Part shown: one piece after another, positions 1 through 6,211 of the stretch
Layout: each line of letters opens with the position of its first letter
How positions within the stretch are numbered: position 1 is the first letter of the stretch
From: an uncultured Treponema sp.
Lineage (GTDB): Bacteria; Spirochaetota; Spirochaetia; Treponematales; Treponemataceae
DNA: 11,322 nt
Assembly (NCBI GenBank): GCA_905236465.1
Contig: CAJOQA010000361.1
Location: 1 to 11,322 of the forward strand
Direction: 5' to 3'
Notes under the pieces: model-generated
Seen by the model: the letters and a program-made list of their open reading frames with translations, nothing else
What the model was told of the DNA's origin: nothing
Databases searched by the model: none
Translations under genes and position numbers: made by a program

Positions 1-30
1 AAAAAAGATGCTCAGGGAGGCAAAAAATGA
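1..30 (+). CDS. C-terminal end of upstream gene, probably PotB permease (partial)
   Basis: Frame 1 is open from the window edge and reads KKDAQGGKK before a TGA at 28-30. That stop overlaps the potC ATG at 27-29 as ATGA. The 4-base overlap, and the potC ribosome binding site lying inside this reading frame (AGGGAGG, 14-20), are typical of translationally coupled operon genes. In polyamine transporter operons the gene directly before potC is normally potB, so a PotB tail is the likely identity. Only nine residues are visible, none of them diagnostic, so the name rests on gene order alone. Confidence 0.55.
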   Translation, partial: KKDAQGGKK

Positions 31-902
31 ATTTTGGAAACCCCATGCAAATTCTGCTTCTCAATAAAAAGAAAAAACTTTCAGAAGCAAACAAACACGC
101 CCGTCGCAGTTGGATAAAAAAAGCTCCCCACATAGGCTTTTCAAATTCAGTCTTGGCCTTGGCCCTGCTGTTTTTGTTTATACCCCTCTTTGTGATTGTA
201 TTCTTTTCATTTAATAAGTCAAAGGATACAAATTTTACAGGCCTTTCTTTTATCTGGTACGAGCAACTGATATTAAACTCAGGGGACTTATGGGCAGCCC
301 TATTGAAAAGCCTTATAATAGCGCTTACATCAGGGCTTGTTTCTACAATACTTGGAACCTTAGCTTCTATTGGAATTACCTGGTATAAGTTCTTCGGAAA
401 ATCCTATATCCGCACAGTTAGCTTTTTGCCTATGGTTTTGCCAGAAGTTATAATGGGTGTTTCCATGCTGATTTTCTTTAGCGGGATAAAACTTTCGCTT
501 GGAATGTTAAGTATTTTTATTGCCCACACAACTTTTTGTTTGCCCTTTGTGTTTTTAATGGTAAGTGCCCGTATAGACGAATTTGATTATTCTATAATTG
601 AAGCCAGCCACGACTTAGGGGCAAACGAAAGGGAAACCCTTACTAAGGTAATAATTCCTGCAATCATACCAGGAATTCTGTCAGGTTTTATGATGAGCGT
701 TACAATGTCACTTGAAGACTATGTAATAACATCTTTAGTCAGCGGACCAGGTTCTACAACTCTGCCAATATATATTTATGGTATGATTAGATTTGGTGTG
801 AGCCCTGTAATCAACGCCCTTTCATTTGTTTTAATACTTTTCATCTGTCTCTTAACTTTTTCCTTGCGCAAAGGGCTTAAATCTTTTGCATCGGCACACT
901 AG
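27..902 (+). CDS. potC: PotC: spermidine/putrescine ABC transporter permease
   Basis: Inner-membrane permease subunit of a polyamine importer, expected to pair with PotB, the ATPase PotA and the binding protein PotD. Hydrophobic segments lie near residues 40-62, 93-117, 129-151, 159-181, 217-238 and 262-280, giving the usual six spans. The cytoplasmic EAA loop that docks on the ATPase is at 192-217 (EASHDLGANE, then a P-I-I-P-G-I ending). At 291 residues it is somewhat longer than E. coli PotC (about 264). The extra length is a basic N-terminal tail rich in Lys and Arg. The start is supported by AGGGAGG six bases upstream; Met7 would be an alternative but has no better ribosome binding site. 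The next gene is convergent, so a downstream potD is absent here and must lie upstream or elsewhere. Family assignment is firm. PotC rather than another type-I permease is inferred from overall similarity and the probable upstream partner. Confidence 0.88.
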   Translation: MNFGNPMQILLLNKKKKLSEANKHARRSWIKKAPHIGFSNSVLALALLFLFIPLFVIVFFSFNKSKDTNFTGLSFIWYEQLILNSGDLWAALLKSLIIALTSGLVSTILGTLASIGITWYKFFGKSYIRTVSFLPMVLPEVIMGVSMLIFFSGIKLSLGMLSIFIAHTTFCLPFVFLMVSARIDEFDYSIIEASHDLGANERETLTKVIIPAIIPGILSGFMMSVTMSLEDYVITSLVSGPGSTTLPIYIYGMIRFGVSPVINALSFVLILFICLLTFSLRKGLKSFASAH

Positions 903-1810
903 CGGCTCCCTGTAAAAATCAGGCGGACTTTCACCAATTCGGGGGGATTAAAAATTCGCGGTATCCTCGGATTTTGGTAAGAAAGTCCCCTGCTAACTAT
1001 TTCAACGTGTCCCTTAGCAAGAGTATATTTTCCACCTGCATACTTTGGAAAAAGCCCCTGACCTGGGGCATAAAGACCGTTCACTAGGGGAGGAAACCGC
1101 CACTGGCCCCCGTGAGCATGACCACAAAAGATAAGGTCAAAGTTCAATGTGTCATAAAAGTCAGCATACTCAGGTCTGTGGGCAAGAAGAATAGAACAGA
1201 GGTATGTTTTTTTATCTTTCAATACCTTTTCTTTTAAAGCAAGGCTTTCGCTACTGACCTTTTCAAGCCGTGCCTTGTAAGCTGCCTGATTATCAATACC
1301 GCTTGTCCTCCTTTCAAGGGGACTTAGGTCAAAAAACGGATCTGCAACCCCTGCTAGAACAAGGCTTCCTTTACTAAGATTAAAAATCAGGCTTTTATCA
1401 TTTAAAATTTGCCCACCATAGTCTTCAATTAAAAAAGCGTAATCATCGCTATGGCCCCTATAAAATTCATGGTTACCTGAGACATAAAAAAAGGGGATTT
1501 CCTTTATTCCTTCAAGCAAACTTTTTACATTTTTTAAAATCTTTTCGTCGCTAATTTCAAAATCAAAAAAATCACCTGTAAAAAGAATCAAATCAGGATC
1601 TGCTTCTTGAATTTTTTTCAAAAGCTTTTCTTCCCCCTCTCCAAAATCATTGCTGTGAAAATCTGAAATCTGAAGAATTGTAACAAGCACAGCCTCTTTT
1701 TCTTTTTGCATTTCCTGATTTTCAAAATCAATATCATAGGAAACTGTCTTTATGGAATTACAGGCAGAAAGGAAAAGTATAAAAGTGACGATAAAAAAAA
1801 ATTTTTTCAT
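899..1810 (-). CDS. Lipoprotein metallophosphoesterase (YkuE/YaeI-like)
   Basis: Calcineurin-like phosphoesterase of 303 residues. The signal peptide ends in a good lipobox (L-S-A-C, Cys17), so the protein should be lipid-anchored outside the inner membrane. Dinuclear-metal motifs follow in canonical order: D50-F-H52, the GDxxD motif with D80, GNHE at 112-115, H211, and GHAHGGQ at 230-236. All expected metal ligands are present, so it should be active. The closest known group is the YkuE/YaeI type, some members of which act on phospholipid headgroups such as UDP-diacylglucosamine or related membrane substrates. The substrate here cannot be read from sequence. No Shine-Dalgarno is visible before the ATG; a GATAAT box lies only 11 bases upstream of it (1822-1827), so the mRNA may be nearly leaderless. 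The TAG stop shares the self-complementary CTAG at 899-902 with the potC stop. Confidence 0.88.
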   Translation of the reverse strand: MKKFFFIVTFILFLSACNSIKTVSYDIDFENQEMQKEKEAVLVTILQISDFHSNDFGEGEEKLLKKIQEADPDLILFTGDFFDFEISDEKILKNVKSLLEGIKEIPFFYVSGNHEFYRGHSDDYAFLIEDYGGQILNDKSLIFNLSKGSLVLAGVADPFFDLSPLERRTSGIDNQAAYKARLEKVSSESLALKEKVLKDKKTYLCSILLAHRPEYADFYDTLNFDLIFCGHAHGGQWRFPPLVNGLYAPGQGLFPKYAGGKYTLAKGHVEIVSRGLSYQNPRIPRIFNPPELVKVRLIFTGSR

Positions 1811-1821
1811 GCTAACAAAAA

Positions 1822-1827
1822 ATTATC
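1822..1827 (-). promoter_or_regulatory. Candidate -10 box for the phosphoesterase gene
   Basis: The minus strand reads GATAAT (5 of 6 to the sigma-70 -10 consensus), ending 11 bases before the ATG at 1810. Expected initiation would be about five bases before the start codon, which fits the absence of a ribosome binding site. No good -35 is found at 16-18 bases; TTGATT (1843-1848) is at 15. The region is very AT-rich, so chance matches are likely. Confidence 0.3.
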
Positions 1828-1908
1828 AGAATCAAAGTAAAAAATCAATAAAAAAAATAAGGGAAAATAAAAAAATGTATACCAATATATTATGGAGGTT
1901 TTATTAAG

Positions 1909-2985
1909 ATGAAAAGTATTTTTAAAGGTTTACTTCTAAAGACTCTTGTGCCTGCGGGCCTGCTTACTGCCACGGTAATAGTCAGCATAACCCCGCTCGG
2001 TTGTAAGACGTCTATAGAAGGACTTCAAATGCTAGAGGGAGATTTTTCAACCCCTGAATTGCAAGCAATATGTGTAACTTCAGAAGAAAATATCAGCTTG
2101 TCTTTCACTAAAGAAATTTCTGTAAAAAAAGCAGAAATCATTTTAGAAGAAGAATCGCTTTTAATCAATCAGATTGAGTATGATGATGATTGTAAAAAAG
2201 TTGATTTGACACTGCCCTTTCAAACAGAAATCGGTAAAAAGTATACGCTAGAAGCAGTCGTTGCAGATTCAGCTGGAAATACTTTAAGCCAAACTTGCAC
2301 CTTTACCGGTTTTAATTCAAGAGTGCCCCTTCTTGCCTTAACAGAAGTTTTCAATGGTTACGATAAAAGCAAGGGTGGGGAATACGTTGAGCTTGCAATT
2401 CTTTCAGACGGTAACATGGCAGGTCTTGAACTTTTAGTTGCAGGTGATCAAAAAAAGGAGAACAAGGGAACCTATACATTTCCAGCCCTTGAAGTAAAAA
2501 AAGGAAATTTTGTAATCCTGCATCTGCGGACAAATGAAACTTGGACAGGGGCGGTAGACGAGGATGAGCAAAACATGGGCCTTTCAACGGCGCCATACTC
2601 TAGCAACAGCGCTATTGACTTGTGGGTAAAAAACGCAAAGGCAAGCATAGCCTATGACGATGTAATCGTTCTAAAAAACTCTGCTAACTCAAAAATTATA
2701 GACGCACTTCTGTTTTGCCAAAGCGCAAGTTTAGAAAATCCCTGGCCGGACAATTACTCTACGCTTTTAAGTCAGGTAGAAAAAAGCGGCATTTGGCTTG
2801 ATAAAGAGGGGCAGCCTTCTAGTGAAAAAAAAGACAGCATAGTAGATGATGCCACAAGCAAGACTCATAAAAGTCATTTTGGAAGGAAAAAAATTCCAGA
2901 CCCCGCACAGGGTGAAAATCTAAAAAGTTCTAAAGAGGATTGGATTTTTACAAACGGAACAAAACAAATGAGCCTTGGCCACTAA
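1909..2985 (+). CDS. Probable lipoprotein with Ig-like and lamin-tail-like (LTD) domains
   Basis: Exported protein of 358 residues without a known specific function. The basic, hydrophobic N-terminus (1-31) ends in P-L-G-C, giving a probable lipidated Cys32. Proline at -3 is atypical for a lipobox, though spirochaete lipoboxes are loose. Residues about 46-135 look like a bacterial Ig-like domain of the Big_5 kind, ending in the A-D-S-A-G-N turn at 119-124 common to that fold. Residues about 140-275 resemble a lamin-tail domain: an L-T-E-V-F-N strand, G-G-E-Y-V-E-L at 156-162, a strand near 199-207, and D-D-V-I-V-L-K followed by I-I-D-A-L-L. The C-terminal ~80 residues are polar and lysine-rich. 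The start has TGGAGG ten bases upstream. Such proteins usually act as surface or periplasmic adhesion or scaffold modules, sometimes next to phosphoesterases or nucleases. The LTD call is by pattern and should be confirmed by a profile search. Confidence 0.72.
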   Translation: MKSIFKGLLLKTLVPAGLLTATVIVSITPLGCKTSIEGLQMLEGDFSTPELQAICVTSEENISLSFTKEISVKKAEIILEEESLLINQIEYDDDCKKVDLTLPFQTEIGKKYTLEAVVADSAGNTLSQTCTFTGFNSRVPLLALTEVFNGYDKSKGGEYVELAILSDGNMAGLELLVAGDQKKENKGTYTFPALEVKKGNFVILHLRTNETWTGAVDEDEQNMGLSTAPYSSNSAIDLWVKNAKASIAYDDVIVLKNSANSKIIDALLFCQSASLENPWPDNYSTLLSQVEKSGIWLDKEGQPSSEKKDSIVDDATSKTHKSHFGRKKIPDPAQGENLKSSKEDWIFTNGTKQMSLGH

Positions 2986-2991
2986 TTTTTC

Positions 2992-3020
2992 TTGAAAAAA
3001 AATTCTCTTTGCTTTATTCT
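2992..3020 (+). promoter_or_regulatory. Sigma-70-type promoter for the single-span membrane protein gene
   Basis: TTGAAA (2992-2997) and TATTCT (3015-3020) are separated by exactly 17 bases. Initiation is expected near 3027, giving a leader of about 23 bases before the ATG at 3050. It lies just after the stop of the preceding lipoprotein gene, so the downstream gene can be transcribed independently. Confidence 0.55.
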
Positions 3021-3043
3021 GTAGACACAAATAACGCAAAGAG
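3005..3043. repeat. 8-bp perfect inverted repeat spanning promoter and ribosome binding site
   Basis: CTCTTTGC (3005-3012) and GCAAAGAG (3036-3043) are exact reverse complements separated by 23 bases. The left arm lies inside the spacer of the candidate promoter, upstream of the expected transcription start. The right arm runs into the GAGG ribosome binding site (3041-3044). It could be an operator, or an RNA stem that hides the ribosome binding site only in read-through transcripts from the upstream gene. Confidence 0.5.
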
Positions 3044-3049
3044 GATTTT

Positions 3050-3811
3050 ATGGGAACTTTATACGGTTTTATTTTGATGATTTTTATGGCACTTCTTCTT
3101 TTAGCTGCAATGAAAACTAGAAAACGTATAATCGAACAGACTTTACAAGAAATGGCTGAAAAAGAAAACTCTTTTTCCCTCTTGATGAGTTTAGGAGATA
3201 AAGAAGCATCTGTTACAAAAATAATTATAAACCCAAAGCTAAAGGAAAACGTGAGCCTACAAGATTTTACTACAGAAGATTTAGGAACTTTTACTTTTTC
3301 TATGAATGGCTGCAAAGTAGTTAAATCGTACCTTAGCAATATAGACGGCATTGAAGTTCCGCAAGAAGAAGCCAACCACATCAGCATAGAGCTTGATCCC
3401 CCCTACAAGGGTTTTGACCTGGCTTCTTGCAAAATAGGGCACGAAAAGTTTTTTCAAGAGGCAAGTTTTAACGATTTTTTTTGCCCAGAAGCAGACTGCT
3501 TTTCACCTTTTAAAACAGGCACTTCTATTCAGGCAGCTTACTGTTTACCCCAAGTAGAAGACCTGACCTCTTACGAAAAGTATCCTGTTAATGTCTTTAT
3601 AGCAAAGGCAAATACCCAAGCTAACGGCTTATACTATGAACTTATAAAAACTGGTGGCGCTAAGATAGCAAGAGAAAAAGCGTATGGTCTTTTTTTGCAG
3701 GCAAATGAAGAGAACGTAGGACAAAAGGCTTTTGATACAATCATAAAAAGTTTTTTAAAAAAGACAAAAGCAGCAGATGAAAAGCAAGTAAATATTATTT
3801 TTCAAGACTGA
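3050..3811 (+). CDS. Single-span membrane protein of unknown function
   Basis: Not recognised. The 253-residue product starts with one hydrophobic segment (about 4-21) followed directly by K-T-R-K-R. By the positive-inside rule this predicts a short external N-terminus and a cytoplasmic C-terminal domain; an uncleaved signal anchor in the opposite sense is less likely. The soluble part is mixed alpha/beta in character and has five cysteines (88, 127, 145, 150, 165), of which C145 and C150 fall in F-F-C-P-E-A-D-C. No catalytic or nucleotide-binding motif was seen. The start is supported by AGAGGA, five bases before the ATG, and by the promoter at 2992-3020. The TGA overlaps the convergent methyltransferase gene by ten bases. 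It may be a lineage-restricted spirochaete protein. Confidence 0.75.
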   Translation: MGTLYGFILMIFMALLLLAAMKTRKRIIEQTLQEMAEKENSFSLLMSLGDKEASVTKIIINPKLKENVSLQDFTTEDLGTFTFSMNGCKVVKSYLSNIDGIEVPQEEANHISIELDPPYKGFDLASCKIGHEKFFQEASFNDFFCPEADCFSPFKTGTSIQAAYCLPQVEDLTSYEKYPVNVFIAKANTQANGLYYELIKTGGAKIAREKAYGLFLQANEENVGQKAFDTIIKSFLKKTKAADEKQVNIIFQD

Positions 3812-5019
3812 AGCAGGTTATTTAGACTTTGGCTAACAGAAAGCCCTTCGAGCAGGGCATTTTTTCTCTTAACGGACTTTTCTAAATCCGCCTTGCTTAA
3901 GACCTGATTACATTTTCTTTTTACAGCCCTGATAAGTATATTCTTAGGGGTGTGGCTCATATCTATAAATTCCAAAAGCTGCACACTATACCCCTCTTCT
4001 TCTAGAACTTCAGCCCTTATGACATCAGTCGCAAGGGCTGCAAAACGTTCCCGAACAATTCCCCAGCGTTGTAACGATGCAAAGGGGCTAGAGGCATCTT
4101 TGCCTTTTATTTGCTGCAGCTGACTATTAATTTCATGCTGGCAGCAGGGAACACTTAAAATAAGGCTGGCTCCTTCCTTTACAGCAAAATTCAAGGCGTA
4201 ATCTGTTGCGGTATCACAGGCATGCAGGGTAATAATCATATCAGGCTTTTGTGAATAGGTAAAATGTGCTATGTCTCCTACAAAAAAGGCAAGTCCCCTA
4301 TAGGCGCTTTCTTCTGCAAGGGCCTGACAGTCAGCTATTACATCAGCCTTAAGGTCAAGACCTGTAATTTGCACAGGGATATTCTTTATGTTGTAAAGAA
4401 AATGATAGAGGGCAAAAGTTAGATACGACTTTCCGCAGCCAAAGTCAGCTATACGCAGGGGACGGTCTTGGCTAAAACCTTTTTCGCCAACTGTAAGTTC
4501 TTGTAGCTGGGGGAGGACATCCGCAATATATTCAAGGAACCTATTTATCTGTCGCCACTTGTCATACTTTGCAGCATGAATTTTTCCCTCTTTTGTCATA
4601 ATCCCGAGTTTTTCTAAAAAAAGCAGGGGCTGCCCTTCTTGAAGAATATATTTTTTTGCCCTATCCCCATTGGAATTTTTTATGTTTTTAAATGCAACTA
4701 AAGAATTTTTTTCTTCTTGATTTTTCAAGGGGCGGACTATTTTTTTTACCTGCCCATGTCGGTTAGCAAGAAGAGTTATCTCTTCGCTTTCCGTACGTTC
4801 CACCACGTTTCTGAATACTTTGCCCCCATTAGTTTCAATAAAAGACTCTGCTTCTTCTTTACTAAAAGATTTTCTAAAACTTTGCTTCTCTGTAAAGAAT
4901 TCAGCCTCATATTTGTCAGAAAAAGAAGGAGACTTCCAAAATCTAACCTTTATGTATGGGCGGTCTAAAAAAGTTTCTATATTTTTTACCGGTTTTGAAA
5001 GTGTTGCAAAAAGAATCAT
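3802..5019 (-). CDS. SAM-dependent methyltransferase (Methyltransf_32-like)
   Basis: Class I methyltransferase of 405 residues. The first ~150 residues form an accessory N-terminal region; K-Y-I-L and the K-Y-D-K-W-R-Q-I-N-R stretch (151-160) lead into the catalytic domain. The SAM-binding motif I is D192-F-G-C-G-K-S-Y-L. It is followed by an acidic motif at G-L-D (220-222), then D-I at 249-250, L-H-A-C-D-T-A-T-D at 265-273, and the V-P-C-C-Q-H-E-I-N signature at 290-298. The HACD/PCC combination is typical of PF13679 proteins, several of which are RNA or tRNA methyltransferase-like. The substrate is unknown; nucleic acid is a guess from family relatives. No Shine-Dalgarno precedes the ATG, and a perfect TATAAT lies eight bases upstream of it, so the mRNA is probably leaderless. 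The gene is convergent with the membrane protein gene (10-base overlap) and lies downstream of galE in the same direction. Confidence 0.85.
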   Translation of the reverse strand: MILFATLSKPVKNIETFLDRPYIKVRFWKSPSFSDKYEAEFFTEKQSFRKSFSKEEAESFIETNGGKVFRNVVERTESEEITLLANRHGQVKKIVRPLKNQEEKNSLVAFKNIKNSNGDRAKKYILQEGQPLLFLEKLGIMTKEGKIHAAKYDKWRQINRFLEYIADVLPQLQELTVGEKGFSQDRPLRIADFGCGKSYLTFALYHFLYNIKNIPVQITGLDLKADVIADCQALAEESAYRGLAFFVGDIAHFTYSQKPDMIITLHACDTATDYALNFAVKEGASLILSVPCCQHEINSQLQQIKGKDASSPFASLQRWGIVRERFAALATDVIRAEVLEEEGYSVQLLEFIDMSHTPKNILIRAVKRKCNQVLSKADLEKSVKRKNALLEGLSVSQSLNNLLQS

Positions 5020-5027
5020 AGTAAGTA

Positions 5028-5056
5028 ATTATACAAAAAAGAAGCGATTTTTACAA
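5028..5056 (-). promoter_or_regulatory. Promoter of the methyltransferase gene, start codon at the expected +1 region
   Basis: The minus strand has TTGTAA (5051-5056), a 17-base spacer and a perfect TATAAT (5028-5033). Initiation is expected near 5021, one to three bases before the ATG (5017-5019). Together with the missing ribosome binding site, this points to leaderless translation. The -35 box overlaps the base of the hairpin at 5055-5093. Confidence 0.6.
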
Positions 5057-5093
5057 ATGCCACCCCGCTATGTTTCAAGCGAAATGGCACTTT
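5055..5093 (-). terminator. Hairpin after galE, possible weak terminator or mRNA 3' stabiliser
   Basis: On the minus strand the arms are AAA-(bulged G)-TGCCA-TTT-CGCT and AGCG-GGG-TGGCA-TTT around an 8-base loop TGAAACAT. The three T opposite three G form U-G wobble pairs in minus-strand RNA, giving about 15 pairs with one bulge. In plus-strand RNA the same positions would be A-C mismatches, so the structure favours transcription in the galE direction. The run after the stem is only UUUGU, with a longer T-run some 15 bases later, so classical intrinsic termination is uncertain. The base of the stem touches the -35 box of the methyltransferase promoter. Confidence 0.5.
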
Positions 5094-5100
5094 CGAGGCT
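5091..5100 (-). repeat. AGCCTCGAAA core, downstream copy beside galE
   Basis: The minus strand reads AGCCTCGAAA here, four bases after the galE stop codon. The same ten bases occur on the plus strand at 6109-6118, just upstream of the galE start. The pair therefore forms a perfect 10-bp inverted repeat flanking galE about 1 kb apart. The head of this copy continues directly into the hairpin at 5055-5093. Confidence 0.5.
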
Positions 5101-5103
5101 TTT

Positions 5104-6081
5104 CTACAGCTTAAAGAACTTCTTGTAAGCCTGCCAAGTTGAACCAATCAAGGTGTCAACATCAGAATACTTAGGTTCCCAACCCAAAAGTTTTTTTGCA
5201 CGGTCAGAACTTGCAGTCAACTGAGCGGGGTCGCCAGCCCTACGAGCAGTATATTCTGCCTTAATTTCTTTACCCGTTATGCGCCTTGTTGACTCTAGCA
5301 TCTCTGTAACAGTTATTCCATTTCCAGTTCCAAGGTTTAAAGTTAGGCTTTCTTTTTTTGATGCAATGTATTCAAGGGCCAAAACATGGGCAGAAGCCAA
5401 GTCAGTTACATGGATATAGTCACGGATACAAGTACCATCACGGGTTTTATAATCGTTACCAAAGATACAAACCTTTTCCCTTTTTCCGCTTGCAACTTCC
5501 ATCATAACAGGGAGCAAATTAGCAGGATTTTTTTCTAGCCCATAAAGAACTCCCTCGGGGTCGTAACCTGCGGCATTAAAATAGCGGAGGGCAGCAAATT
5601 TGAGCCCCTTCAGCTTTTCATACCAAGCCATAAACTCTTCTATTTTTAGTTTTGTAAAGCCGTAATAGTTTTCAGGATTCTTAGGATGGTCTTCGTCTAT
5701 TGGAAGATACTGTGGCTCACCAAAGACAGCTGCACTTGAAGAAAAAACCATGTTGAAGCAAGAATGGTTCACAGCAGAATTAAGAATATTTAAAGTACCT
5801 GTAATATTATTCACTGAATACTTTTCAGGCTTTATCATGCTTTCCCCCGCAGCCTTAAAAGCGGCAAGATGAATAAAGGCATCAAAGCCTTTTTCAAAGG
5901 CTGCATCTAGGGTCTCAGGGTAAAGGATATCACCTGCAATAAAGTCATTTTCAGGAAAAAGATTCTGAACAAGCCCACTTGAAAGATTATCAAAAACAGT
6001 TACAGTGTGCCCCTTTGCCATCAATTCCTTAACAACATGGCTGCCTATATAACCTGCCCCACCAATAACCAAAACCTTCAT
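5104..6081 (-). CDS. galE: GalE: UDP-glucose 4-epimerase
   Basis: Interconverts UDP-glucose and UDP-galactose in the cytoplasm, for galactose use and for supplying UDP-galactose to surface polysaccharide or glycolipid. It is an extended short-chain dehydrogenase/reductase of 325 residues, close to the usual 330-340. The N-terminal NAD-binding glycine motif is G-G-A-G-Y-I-G (7-13), with F-D-N-L-S-S-G at 30-36. The catalytic triad is visible: serine in the S-S-S-A stretch at 114-117 and Y140-x-x-x-K144. R-Y-F-N-A-A-G at 166-172 and R-D-Y-I-H-V-T-D at 220-227 are typical of GalE. The start is backed by GGAGG six bases upstream (6088-6092). It is probably transcribed from the promoter at 6172-6200 with an ~80-base leader that contains a repeat-derived hairpin. 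No other galactose gene is adjacent, so an exopolysaccharide or glycolipid role is as likely as catabolism. Confidence 0.95.
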   Translation of the reverse strand: MKVLVIGGAGYIGSHVVKELMAKGHTVTVFDNLSSGLVQNLFPENDFIAGDILYPETLDAAFEKGFDAFIHLAAFKAAGESMIKPEKYSVNNITGTLNILNSAVNHSCFNMVFSSSAAVFGEPQYLPIDEDHPKNPENYYGFTKLKIEEFMAWYEKLKGLKFAALRYFNAAGYDPEGVLYGLEKNPANLLPVMMEVASGKREKVCIFGNDYKTRDGTCIRDYIHVTDLASAHVLALEYIASKKESLTLNLGTGNGITVTEMLESTRRITGKEIKAEYTARRAGDPAQLTASSDRAKKLLGWEPKYSDVDTLIGSTWQAYKKFFKL

Positions 6082-6105
6082 ATTATACCTCCAAAAAAAA
6101 ATAAT

Positions 6106-6149
6106 GGGAGCCTCGAAAAAGTTGCGGTAGCAAGTTTTTTGATGTGCCC
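6106..6149. repeat. Hairpin-forming repeat unit R1 in the galE leader
   Basis: On the plus strand it begins GGGAGCCTCGAAAAAGTTGC. The arm at 6113-6125 pairs with 6130-6142 around a GGTA loop: TTGC/GCAA, one G-G mismatch, AAAAA/TTTTT, one G-T wobble, then TC/GA. GGG (6106-6108) and CCC (6147-6149) can close the base. Its first 30 bases match R2 (6212-6241) at 24 of 30 positions without gaps. It lies between the galE promoter and the galE ribosome binding site, so it would be in the galE 5' leader. Confidence 0.55.
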
Positions 6150-6171
6150 ATAATCAGATTCGTTATCCTAT

Positions 6172-6200
6172 AGTTTATCACGAGAGTCAACACGTGTCAA
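6172..6200 (-). promoter_or_regulatory. galE promoter with overlapping GTTGAC direct repeat
   Basis: The minus strand has a perfect -35 TTGACA (6195-6200), a 17-base spacer and TAAACT (6172-6177, 4 of 6 to consensus). The -35 is part of GTTGACACGTGTTGAC (6186-6201), a direct repeat of GTTGAC with a 10-base period centred on the palindrome ACACGTGT. One helical turn between copies is suggestive of a regulator site, but this is inference. The leader to the galE ATG would be about 85 bases. Confidence 0.5.
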
Positions 6201-6211
6201 CTTTTTTTTAA

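Noticed and set aside
1886..1893. TATATT/TATTAT as a plus-strand -10 box for the LTD lipoprotein gene
   Set aside because: Too close to the ribosome binding site to leave it in the transcript, and no -35 is visible upstream.
2920..3387. Minus-strand 155-codon open frame
   Set aside because: Antisense to the lipoprotein end and the membrane-protein gene. Those have promoter, ribosome binding site and coherent protein features; this frame has none.
4820..5128. Plus-strand open frames opposite the methyltransferase and galE ends (also 4717-4968)
   Set aside because: They lie antisense to well-supported genes, have no ribosome binding site and give low-complexity products without family features.
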